Source: an uncultured Flavobacteriales bacterium
GTDB taxonomy: Bacteria > Bacteroidota > Bacteroidia > CAIKAF01
NCBI GenBank assembly: GCA_903837495.1
Contig: CAILUT010000056.1
Coordinates: 62,001 to 126,000, forward strand
DNA length: 64,000 nucleotides
Reading direction: 5' to 3'
The notes under the pieces were generated by a model. It had not been told where the DNA came from. It did no database searches and was given only the letters and a program-made list of their open reading frames with translations. Below are positions 17,849-25,217 of this stretch, one piece after another. Position 1 is the stretch's first letter, and every line of letters starts with the position of its first letter. Made by a program: the position numbers and the translations under genes.

Positions 17849-19639
17849 TTAATCGTTTAGCTTGAGTACAGCTAGAAAAGCTTCTTGTGGAATTTCTACG
17901 CTTCCCACCTGACGCATCTTTTTCTTGCCTTCTTTCTGTTTTTCCAACAGCTTCCGCTTCCGACTAATGTCGCCCCCATAGCATTTTGCCGTTACATCTT
18001 TCCGCAGGGCTTTCACCGTTTCGCGCGCAATAACTTTTGCACCAATTGCGGCTTGTATAGCAATTTCAAACTGCTGCCTTGGCAGCAATTCCTTCAGTTT
18101 CAAACAGAGCTTTTTCCCTAAATTAAACGCGTTGTCTCGGTGAATAAGGCTCGACAATGCATCTACCTGCTCCCCGTTCAGCATAATATCCATTTTAACC
18201 AGCACCGAAGTGCGGTAGTCGCTCGGATGGTAGTCAAAGCTGGCATAGCCCTTCGAAATGGTTTTGAGCCGGTCGTAAAAGTCAAATACAATTTCCCCTA
18301 AGGGCAATTCAAAACTCAACTCTACCCTGTCTTGTGTTAAATAAACCTGGTTTTTTAAAATGCCCCGTTTCTCCATACACAAGGTCATTACAGAGCCGGT
18401 AAATTCCGATTTCGTGATAATTTGTGCATGAATATAAGGTTCTTCAACATACTCTAAGTGATTCGGCTCGGGCAAATCCGAGGGATTATTCACAATGAGC
18501 TTTTCTCCTTTTTTAGTGAAGGCATTGTACGAAACGTTGGGAACGGTGGTAATCACATTCATGTTAAACTCCCGCTCCAAACGCTCTTGAATAATTTCCA
18601 TGTGCAACATGCCCAAAAATCCGCACCGAAATCCAAATCCAAGGGCCGCCGAAGATTCCGGCTCAAAGGTCAGGCTGCTGTCGTTCAACTGCAGTTTTCC
18701 CATGGCTTCGCGCAGCTCTTCGTAATCCTCTGTATCTACCGGATAAATACCGGCAAATACCATGGGTTTTACGTTTTCAAACCCATGTATCATGTCGGTA
18801 CAGGGATTGGCAACATGGGTAAGGGTGTCGCCCACCTTTACCTCTTTGGCCGTTTTAATGCCAGAAACAATATAACCCACATCGCCTGCCAGTACTTGGT
18901 TGCGGGGCGACAAATCCAATTTCAAAACCCCTACCTCATCGGCATTGTATTCCCGTTCGGTGGCCATGAATTTCACTTTGTCGCCTTTGCGCAGGCTGCC
19001 GTTCATGATTCTGAAATAGGCAATAATGCCCCGGAAGGGATTGAATACCGAGTCGAATATCAGCGCCTGCAAGGGGGCTTCTGTGTCCCCTTTGGGTGGA
19101 GATATCCGTGCCACAACCGCTTCCAGTATCTTGTCCACGCCCAACCCTGTTTTGCCCGAGGCAGGAATAATGTCGTCCAACGAACAGCCAATCAACTCCA
19201 CAATTTGGTCCTTCACCTCTTCGGGCATGGCCGAGGGCAAATCCATTTTATTTAGAATGGGTATGATTTCCAAATCGTGTTCAATGGCCAAGTACAAATT
19301 TGAAATTGTTTGGGCCTGAATCCCTTGCGTAGCATCTACAATCAGCAAGGCTCCTTCGCAAGCCGCAATGCTGCGGCTTACCTCGTACGAAAAATCCACA
19401 TGCCCAGGGGTGTCAATCAAATTCAAGATATACGATTGCCCATTTAGGCTGTATTCCATTTGAATGGCCTTGCTTTTTATGGTAATGCCGCGCTCCCGTT
19501 CCAGGTCCATATCGTCCAGCGTCTGTGCCTTCAAATCTTTACCACTAATGGTATTGGTGATTTGCAACAGGCGGTCGGCTAAGGTCGATTTCCCATGGTC
19601 AATATGGGCAATAATGCAAAAATTCCGGATGTGCTTCAT
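17849..19639 (-). CDS. lepA: Elongation factor 4 (LepA)
   Basis: A 596-residue translational GTPase that back-translocates or rescues stalled ribosomes. The P-loop AHIDHGKST (residues 11-19), the switch [10 protein letters not shown] and the NKMD guanine-binding motif are intact. The C-terminal region ends [21 protein letters not shown]. The last 117 nt are duplicated downstream. The -7 box TACCTTTG (19657-19650) ends 10 nt before the ATG, so the leader is short. Confidence 0.97.
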   Translation of the reverse strand: MKHIRNFCIIAHIDHGKSTLADRLLQITNTISGKDLKAQTLDDMDLERERGITIKSKAIQMEYSLNGQSYILNLIDTPGHVDFSYEVSRSIAACEGALLIVDATQGIQAQTISNLYLAIEHDLEIIPILNKMDLPSAMPEEVKDQIVELIGCSLDDIIPASGKTGLGVDKILEAVVARISPPKGDTEAPLQALIFDSVFNPFRGIIAYFRIMNGSLRKGDKVKFMATEREYNADEVGVLKLDLSPRNQVLAGDVGYIVSGIKTAKEVKVGDTLTHVANPCTDMIHGFENVKPMVFAGIYPVDTEDYEELREAMGKLQLNDSSLTFEPESSAALGFGFRCGFLGMLHMEIIQERLEREFNMNVITTVPNVSYNAFTKKGEKLIVNNPSDLPEPNHLEYVEEPYIHAQIITKSEFTGSVMTLCMEKRGILKNQVYLTQDRVELSFELPLGEIVFDFYDRLKTISKGYASFDYHPSDYRTSVLVKMDIMLNGEQVDALSSLIHRDNAFNLGKKLCLKLKELLPRQQFEIAIQAAIGAKVIARETVKALRKDVTAKCYGGDISRKRKLLEKQKEGKKKMRQVGSVEIPQEAFLAVLKLND

Positions 19640-19649
19640 AGCTTATGGG

Positions 19650-19657
19650 CAAAGGTA
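19650..19657 (-). promoter_or_regulatory. -7 box for lepA
   Basis: TACCTTTG on the minus strand, ending 10 nt before the lepA start codon. It predicts a 5' leader of only a few nucleotides. Confidence 0.6.
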
Positions 19658-19735
19658 AAAAAAGGGGGCTTGCACAGGCCATTTCTCGCCGCTTTTCAGT
19701 TAAAACCGAAGGGGTTTTTGAAGTTTGTGTTTTTT

Positions 19736-19876
19736 GGGCGGGTTTTCGGGCTTTCTCCGGTGGTCCGCGGGTGCAGGCCTAGGCCCCAGCGGGGTACGGG
19801 GGCTCCTAAAGTCGCCTCCGCCCCGCGCGGGGCCTCGGGCCCACACCCTTGCGGGCCACCCGGTTCAATCCCGCCC
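19736..19876 (+). repeat. Structured 141-bp intergenic repeat, copy R2
   Basis: The terminal stem is GGGCGGG (19736-19742) with CCCGCCC (19870-19876), perfect. The second stem pairs CCGGTGG with CCACCCGG. The inner arm pairs GCGGGG with CCCCGC. The core GCTCCTAAAGTCGC is at 19802-19815, and a T-arm-like GGTTCAATCC lies just inside the 3' stem. It sits in the 577-bp gap upstream of lepA (19640-20216). Apart from this element and the promoters I see nothing else there. Confidence 0.85.
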
Positions 19877-20216
19877 GCAGGCGGCTCAATGCGTTTTCCC
19901 AGCTCAACATAAAAAACCGTTTTCCTGAACCCCAGCTTTTGCCTGCTCCCCTTTTCCCTTCCTTCCCCAAATCAAAAAACGGCATAAAATGCAGATTTGC
20001 CCTTTCCACCGTCTGCGCCGGTCCGTAATTTTGCAGTTCATCGCTGAATCATTTGTGTTGGAAGGTGCTTCGCTACATTTTTTGGGCTGGAGAAGAACAC
20101 GCAAGGTGTTTTTTAGGTTTGAGGTCTGTTTGTGGTTCAAAGGTCAGCTCGCAGCAAAGTTCAACGCAGGTAACTATATTTACAAACTGTTGAAATTTCC
20201 AACCACTTTCACTTGC

Positions 20217-20399
20217 ATGCCAAATGAAAACGCGTTTTTCAACAGACTTAGGGGAGCTAAGGTTAAAACCTTGTTGGACGAGGGGAAACTCACCGAACTT
20301 GCGGTTCACAGCATTGATGGGATTTGTCGCAACCTAAACGATTTTGTTTTCGTTGTGGACCATTTCAGATTGGAAGCGCCGCCCCATCGCGTTGGCTAA
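20217..20399 (+). CDS. Hypothetical protein, 60 residues
   Basis: ATG 20217 opens a 60-codon frame (MPNENAFFNRLRGAKVKTLL ... APPHRVG) with ordinary codon use and no low complexity. A TATATTTA -7-like box is at 20175-20182. The frame stays open upstream to 19989, but that part reads like non-coding sequence. I do not recognise a family. It could be a small cytosolic protein or a decayed gene fragment. Confidence 0.45.
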   Translation: MPNENAFFNRLRGAKVKTLLDEGKLTELAVHSIDGICRNLNDFVFVVDHFRLEAPPHRVG

Positions 20400-20466
20400 A
20401 GCAGTTTGTGCCCGCAAGGGAAAACCATCGGATTTGCTCTTAAAATAAGGCTCCCCAATATTCCGC

Positions 20467-21060
20467 CTAAGGCTGGGCTTCCCTTCCCGCCTGAATCAAG
20501 TCTGATGCCGATGCGAATTCTAAAATAACGGCAACCAATGCCGTTATTCCACCAAGAACTCCTCCAGTGGCAGGTTCATTCAAAGCAATCAGGCTTGCCG
20601 CAATTCCAGCTCCTGCAATTCCAGTTACCAATGCGGCAATTCTTTTCTGGCCTGCACGAACAAGATGTATGTTGCCTACTGCAACGGTGGTTTTTTCCTT
20701 GAGCTGCTTAGCTTGGTAAGGGCCTTTTTTTAAGGTGTACGCTGTGCCCCAAGGAAATAATTTATCCAGTGCGGCTTTTATTTTTCTTTTGGGAATTGAA
20801 TCCGCATACAGGACGTAAATGTGAGGTATATTCACACTTTCATAACCAGCTTGATGCAGATATTGGGCATTGCTTTCGCTGACATTGTTGGCAATCACGG
20901 TATCTAAAACCCCAATTTCTATTCCTTTGTGGTAGAGTTTTATTTTTTGCAGGCTGAGGGGCAATTGCGTTTGTTGGGCCTGAAGCGGGAGCAAGGAAAG
21001 GAATAGCAGGAAACATAGCAGTGAAAAGGCATTTTTAATGTTCATTATTTCGTTTTTCAA
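20467..21060 (-). CDS. Hypothetical secreted or membrane-anchored protein
   Basis: A 197-residue protein with a signal peptide (hydrophobic core AFSLLCFLLFLSLLPLQAQ), a central soluble region (IKLYHKGIEIGVLDTVIANN), and a Gly/Ala-rich hydrophobic C-terminal third (LVTGIAGAGIAASLIAL, GGITALVAVILEFA) that could form one or two membrane helices. MNIKNAF at 21045 is an alternative start. No family recognised. It lies opposite elbB. Confidence 0.7.
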   Translation of the reverse strand: MKNEIMNIKNAFSLLCFLLFLSLLPLQAQQTQLPLSLQKIKLYHKGIEIGVLDTVIANNVSESNAQYLHQAGYESVNIPHIYVLYADSIPKRKIKAALDKLFPWGTAYTLKKGPYQAKQLKEKTTVAVGNIHLVRAGQKRIAALVTGIAGAGIAASLIALNEPATGGVLGGITALVAVILEFASASDLIQAGREAQP

Positions 21061-21181
21061 TGTACAAAAGTCCTATAAAATAAACCAAAAGCAACAAAAA
21101 TGCGGTAAAATAAACCGAAAATGAAAAAATCAAAATGGGTAGCACATCCCAATTTCCCCCAAAAATGTGCAACTTTAACCC

Positions 21182-21856
21182 ATGAAAGCATCTGTTCTAT
21201 TATCTGGCTGCGGGGTTTATGACGGCAGCGAAATACATGAGTCGGTTTTGGCTCTTTTGGCCTTACAGCAACAGGGTTTTGAATGTTCTTGCTGGGCGCC
21301 AAATGCAGTTCAGTTTCATGTGGTAAATCACGTCAATGGGGAAGAAATGCCCGAGTCGCGTCAGGTTCTTGTTGAATCGGCCCGAATTGCACGGGGGCAA
21401 ATAGCAGATTTGGCCGATTTTTCGGCCGAAAATGCCGATTTGCTTTTAATTCCCGGTGGTTTTGGGGCAGCAAAAAACCTGTCGGATTGGGCCGTTCATG
21501 GCCCCTCCGGAAGCATACATGCAGATGTAGCCAAGGCCATTCAGGCCATGCATGCGGCGGGCAAACCCATTGTGGCGCTGTGCATGGCCCCGGTGTTGCT
21601 GGCCCATGCATTGGGAGCTCATACACCCCAACTCAGTTTAGGTCAACATGGCGAAGGTTCGCCCTACGATATTGCAGGAATCCATGCAGGTGTGGAACTT
21701 CTGGGAGCAAAGGCGGGCGAGGTGCCCTTTGGCGATATTTGGGTAGATGAAATCAATAAGTTGGTTTGTGGCCCTTGCTACATGATGCATGCAACTTTGG
21801 TTGAGGTGCACGATGCGATTCAAAAGGCGGTGGCCAAAGCCAAGGCATGGCTGTAA
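21182..21856 (+). CDS. elbB: Isoprenoid biosynthesis glyoxalase ElbB
   Basis: A 224-residue DJ-1/PfpI superfamily protein. It has the ElbB start KASVLLSGCGVYDGSEIHESVL, the LLIPGGFGAAKNLSD block and the nucleophile-elbow cysteine in IVALCMAPVLLA. ElbB proteins have weak glyoxalase activity and were linked to isoprenoid synthesis. Length and residues are normal. Repeat R3 begins 33 bp after the stop. Confidence 0.92.
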   Translation: MKASVLLSGCGVYDGSEIHESVLALLALQQQGFECSCWAPNAVQFHVVNHVNGEEMPESRQVLVESARIARGQIADLADFSAENADLLLIPGGFGAAKNLSDWAVHGPSGSIHADVAKAIQAMHAAGKPIVALCMAPVLLAHALGAHTPQLSLGQHGEGSPYDIAGIHAGVELLGAKAGEVPFGDIWVDEINKLVCGPCYMMHATLVEVHDAIQKAVAKAKAWL

Positions 21857-21889
21857 TGTTTTAGGCGATTTTTTTGCGGGATGGCCTGC

Positions 21890-22031
21890 GGGCCGGATGG
21901 AGCAGGGTTGCCCACAAGGGGCTTAGGGCACTGGGGCGCGCGCTGCGCAGGCGACTTTAGGAGCCCGCGTAAAGCCGCAGCCCCAGGCCCTAAGCACCGC
22001 GGACTACCCGCGACAGCCGGATTGCCCGCCC
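21890..22031 (-). repeat. Structured 142-bp intergenic repeat, copy R3 (inverted orientation)
   Basis: Read on the minus strand it starts GGGCGGG (22031-22025) and ends CCGGCCC (21896-21890), a terminal stem with one mismatch. Inner arms pair GCTTAGGGC with GCCCTAAGC (perfect) and GCTGCG with CGCAGC. The core is at 21964-21951. It occupies almost all of the elbB-recR gap and ends just before the recR promoter. Confidence 0.85.
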
Positions 22032-22034
22032 ACA

Positions 22035-22064
22035 TTTGAAACACTAATTTTAACCCTATCTTTG
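22035..22064 (+). promoter_or_regulatory. recR promoter, Bacteroidota type
   Basis: TTTG (22035-22038), an 18-nt spacer, then TATCTTTG (22057-22064). The -7 box ends 7 nt before the recR ATG, so the leader would be only a few nucleotides. Repeat R3 ends 3 bp upstream of the -33 box. Confidence 0.75.
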
Positions 22065-22071
22065 ACTTCGT

Positions 22072-22698
22072 ATGGCTCAGGTTATTGCCTCTTCTAAGGT
22101 TTTTGATGTTGCGGTGGAAGCCCTTTCAGGCCTGCCTGGAATTGGTCGGAAGTCGGCCATGCGCCTGGCACTGTTTCTGTTAAAGCAAGAAAAAGAGCGG
22201 GTAACTGGACTTGGAACGGCCTTGATTGAGCTGGCCACCAACGCCCGCTTTTGCGACCTTTGCCACAATTTAAGCGACACAGACCGTTGTGGCATTTGCG
22301 TAAACCCTGTTCGGCAAGGCAAGGGTCTTTGTGTTGTCGAAGACCTGCGCGACGTGCTGGCCATCGAAGCTACGGCCCAATTTCATGGGCTTTACCATGT
22401 GCTGGGCGGCCGAATTTCGCCCATGGACGGCATTTCACCCTCAGATTTAAACATTGAATCGCTGATGGACCGCATGAAACAGGGGGAATTTGAGGAAGTG
22501 ATTTTTGCCCTGAGTCCTACCATGGAGGGCGACACCACCGCTTTTTTTCTGTATCGAAAATTGGCTGAATTTAAGCTGAAAATAACCACACTTGCTCGGG
22601 GCGTTGGCTTTGGAGATGAATTGGAGTTTGCCGACGAGGTAACCTTGGGCCGCAGTATTTTGCAGCGTCAACCGTTTGAACAAACCTTAAGAAACTAA
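22072..22698 (+). CDS. recR: Recombination mediator RecR
   Basis: A 208-residue RecFOR component that binds DNA and helps load RecA. It has a helix-hairpin-helix (LPGIGRKSAMRLA), a four-cysteine zinc finger (Cys61, Cys64, Cys73, Cys76), a Toprim domain (LCVVEDLRDVLAIE) and the C-terminal ARGVGFGDELEFADEVTLGRS. All family hallmarks are present. Its stop overlaps the next start by one base (TAATG). Confidence 0.97.
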   Translation: MAQVIASSKVFDVAVEALSGLPGIGRKSAMRLALFLLKQEKERVTGLGTALIELATNARFCDLCHNLSDTDRCGICVNPVRQGKGLCVVEDLRDVLAIEATAQFHGLYHVLGGRISPMDGISPSDLNIESLMDRMKQGEFEEVIFALSPTMEGDTTAFFLYRKLAEFKLKITTLARGVGFGDELEFADEVTLGRSILQRQPFEQTLRN

Positions 22699-24656
22699 TG
22701 CCCACCCCTGTGAAGCTGAGTGTAGTTATTGTCAACTACAATGTGCGCTATTTTTTAGAGCAGTGCCTTAAATCGGTAGAACAAGCGGGAAAAGCCCTTC
22801 AGGCATTGCATGGGCCTAATGCCTTTGAGGTGTTTGTGGTTGACAACCATTCGGTGGACGATTCTATGGCCATGTGCAGGGAGCTTTTTCCCTGGGTGCT
22901 GCGCAAGGAAATGAGCGAAAATCTGGGGTTTTCAAAGGGCAACAACCTGGCTATTCGCGAGGCGAGCGGCGAGTATGTGTTGCTGCTAAACCCCGATACG
23001 GTTGTTGATCGCGATACCTTTGTTTCAACCTTGGCTTTTATGGATCAGCACATGGATTGCGGGGGCCTTGGGGTGCGGATGGTTGACGGGTCGGGTCGGT
23101 TTTTGCCTGAAAGCAAGCGGGGCTTGCCCAGCCCAGACGTGGCTTTTTACAAAATGATTGGCTTAGCCAAACTGTTTCCGCGCTCCCGCCGGTTCGGAAA
23201 ATACCATTTGGGCTATTTGTCTGCCCTTGAAACGCATGAAATAGATGTGCTGTCGGGAGCCTTTATGCTGCTGAGAAAAAAAACATTGGATCAGGTGGGC
23301 TTGCTGGACGAAACCTTTTTCATGTATGGAGAAGACATTGATTTAAGTTATCGGATTCAATTGGGCGGCTGGAAAAACTACTATTTTTCGGGCACCACCA
23401 TCATTCATTACAAGGGCGAAAGCACAAAAAAACGCTCGGTCAATTATGTGGTGGTGTTTTACAAGGCCATGGTTATTTTTGCCGAAAAGCATTTTTCGCA
23501 GGGGAATGCCGGGTTGTTTCGGGTCTTAATCAATATGGCGATTGTTTTTCGGGCCTTGATTGCTCTGCTGAGGCGTATGGCCGACCGCATTTGGTTGACC
23601 GTGCTGGATTTTACGGTTTTGTTGTTTGGATTTATTGGCTTTAGCCGCATTTGGGCACATTGGGTTCGATACTCCGATGGGGGGCATTATCCGGCTGTGG
23701 TTGATGGGGTTGTAGCACCCGGAGTTGCCCTGATTTTAATTCTTTTTTTGGGGCTGAACGGGGCCTATAAAAAACCATTTCGTTGGACCCGTTGGTTGCG
23801 TGGTGGTGGGTATGGCATGCTTTTGATTGTTTTGCTGTACGGTTTGCTTCCAGAAGATTTGCGTTTTGGGCGGGCTTTGGTCTTGTTGGGTGGGGGACTG
23901 GCATGGGCACTGTTGACTCTGCTGCGGGGAATCTTGGGCGGGCTTTTTCCAAACAGTCCGTTGGGGCTGGTAGGCAAAAAGGGAAAACGGGTATTGTTGA
24001 TTGGCTCTGAAAATGAGGAACAACGAATTTTGCCTCTGTTGTCGGCTTCCGGTCAAAAAGTGGCTTATGTTGGCCGCTTAGACGCGGGGGGCGAAGCTAC
24101 TGAACTGGGGAAGCTAACCGATGCGGAGGAGCTGCTCGAAATCAAGAAAATTGACGAGGTGATATTTTGTGCCTCCGATATGGAAGCCGCCACGATTATC
24201 GGCAAAATGACCGCCTGGGAATCTAGGCAGCTGGAGTTTAAAATTGCTCCGGCCAATTCGGCGTTTATTATTGGCAGTCAAAGCATCAACAGTCCGGGCG
24301 AATGGTATTTGGAGCAAATTAGCACCCTGGCCAATGCGTCGGTTCGCCGCCAAAAACGGGCGTTCGACCTCGGGGTTTGCCTGCTGCTTCCTATTTTATA
24401 CCTGGCAGTGCCGGGACGGGGAGCCAAGTCGAAACTGTTTGCACATTGGTGGTTGGTATTGGTTGGGAAAATGACTTGGGTCGGTTATGCTCCTGCCAAA
24501 TCGAATGTAGGGCTGCCACCCTTAGCCCCCGCTGTTGTTTGGCCCGGTGGGATGGGGGCTAGCCCATCTGAAGAATATGCCAAAGAATTGAATGTGATGT
24601 ACGCACGAAATCATTCTTTGTCGTACGATTGGAAGGTGTTTCTGGATTCTTGGTGA
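22698..24656 (+). CDS. GT2 glycosyltransferase fused to a degenerate sugar-transferase-like region
   Basis: A 652-residue protein. Residues 1-250 are a GT-A rhamnosyltransferase-like domain: SVVIVNYNVRYFLEQCL, VVDNHSVDD, LLNPDTVVD and FFMYGEDIDLSYR. Several membrane segments follow (about 270-430). The C-terminal 220 residues begin with a nucleotide-binding-like VLLIGSENEEQRILPLL and contain KRAFDLGVCLLLPILYL and GKMTWVGYAP. These parallel KRAMDI...LLLLSPLYL and GDMSLVGPRP of the polyprenyl glycosylphosphotransferase at 42008, but lack its catalytic middle. It starts on the recR stop. Role: surface polysaccharide synthesis, details unknown. Confidence 0.85.
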   Translation: MPTPVKLSVVIVNYNVRYFLEQCLKSVEQAGKALQALHGPNAFEVFVVDNHSVDDSMAMCRELFPWVLRKEMSENLGFSKGNNLAIREASGEYVLLLNPDTVVDRDTFVSTLAFMDQHMDCGGLGVRMVDGSGRFLPESKRGLPSPDVAFYKMIGLAKLFPRSRRFGKYHLGYLSALETHEIDVLSGAFMLLRKKTLDQVGLLDETFFMYGEDIDLSYRIQLGGWKNYYFSGTTIIHYKGESTKKRSVNYVVVFYKAMVIFAEKHFSQGNAGLFRVLINMAIVFRALIALLRRMADRIWLTVLDFTVLLFGFIGFSRIWAHWVRYSDGGHYPAVVDGVVAPGVALILILFLGLNGAYKKPFRWTRWLRGGGYGMLLIVLLYGLLPEDLRFGRALVLLGGGLAWALLTLLRGILGGLFPNSPLGLVGKKGKRVLLIGSENEEQRILPLLSASGQKVAYVGRLDAGGEATELGKLTDAEELLEIKKIDEVIFCASDMEAATIIGKMTAWESRQLEFKIAPANSAFIIGSQSINSPGEWYLEQISTLANASVRRQKRAFDLGVCLLLPILYLAVPGRGAKSKLFAHWWLVLVGKMTWVGYAPAKSNVGLPPLAPAVVWPGGMGASPSEEYAKELNVMYARNHSLSYDWKVFLDSW

Positions 24657-25217
24657 GTTTACCGGCCCTTCTGGGCTTGTTCTGCGTTCTTAAGGAGTAT
24701 TGTTTTTATGGGGCGTTGTGGGCGTTTTGGACTCTGGGGGGCAAAATGCGGAGCTGGGCCAATCTCGTTTTGACAAGCCCTACAAAAGGCAGAGCGCAAT
24801 GCCATAGCTTGGGTTGCAGCCCCTCATTGTTTTAGGGCTGGGCAAGGCGCATCGGTTTTTGATTTGTTGTTGGCCGCACATGCACAGGGCCGCATCCGAT
24901 TGCGAAGGCATTTGTCCCCAGCGTTGACGGGTACAAGGCCTCAAAGCAAACACCGCAAAGTTTCAATTAAGCCTTGGAACTTTAAAAGGGGCCAATCGGA
25001 ATTTTGTTGGATTGCATCTGTTAAACGAAACAGGGATAAAAAATCTACACCTACCCCCGACTTAGTTGCACCCCATATTCAAAAGAGCACTTGCTTAATT
25101 TTAAAGCAGTTCAGCCTAGGAATTTGGCAACCTATATTCCCCTTCCACTTGGATTGGGTTGAACTGGGTAAAAACTTTTGCTAATGTGTAGGAATGCTGT
25201 ACCTTTAATTTACGAAT
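24657..25217. other. 561-bp gap without a recognised gene
   Basis: Open frames at 24629-24835 and 24864-25184 have no recognisable protein features and unnatural composition. An inverted repeat AGCCC/GGGCT lies near 24818-24836 and could be a weak terminator after the GT2 gene. TACCTTTA at 25200-25207 is a possible -7 box for the next gene. Confidence 0.4.

Noticed and set aside
19595-19928. Plus-strand open frames across repeat R2
   Set aside because: They run through the structured G+C-rich repeat and the lepA 5' end in reverse. Pro/Arg/Gly-rich composition reflects the repeat, not a protein.
21057-21302. Minus-strand frame with repeated GLFYR peptide
   Set aside because: It is the reverse of elbB plus a short AT-rich direct repeat (about 21070-21120). 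No support for coding; the repeat may be part of a promoter.
24629-25184. Two open frames in the 561-bp gap
   Set aside because: No signal peptide, motif or plausible composition. They look like chance frames.
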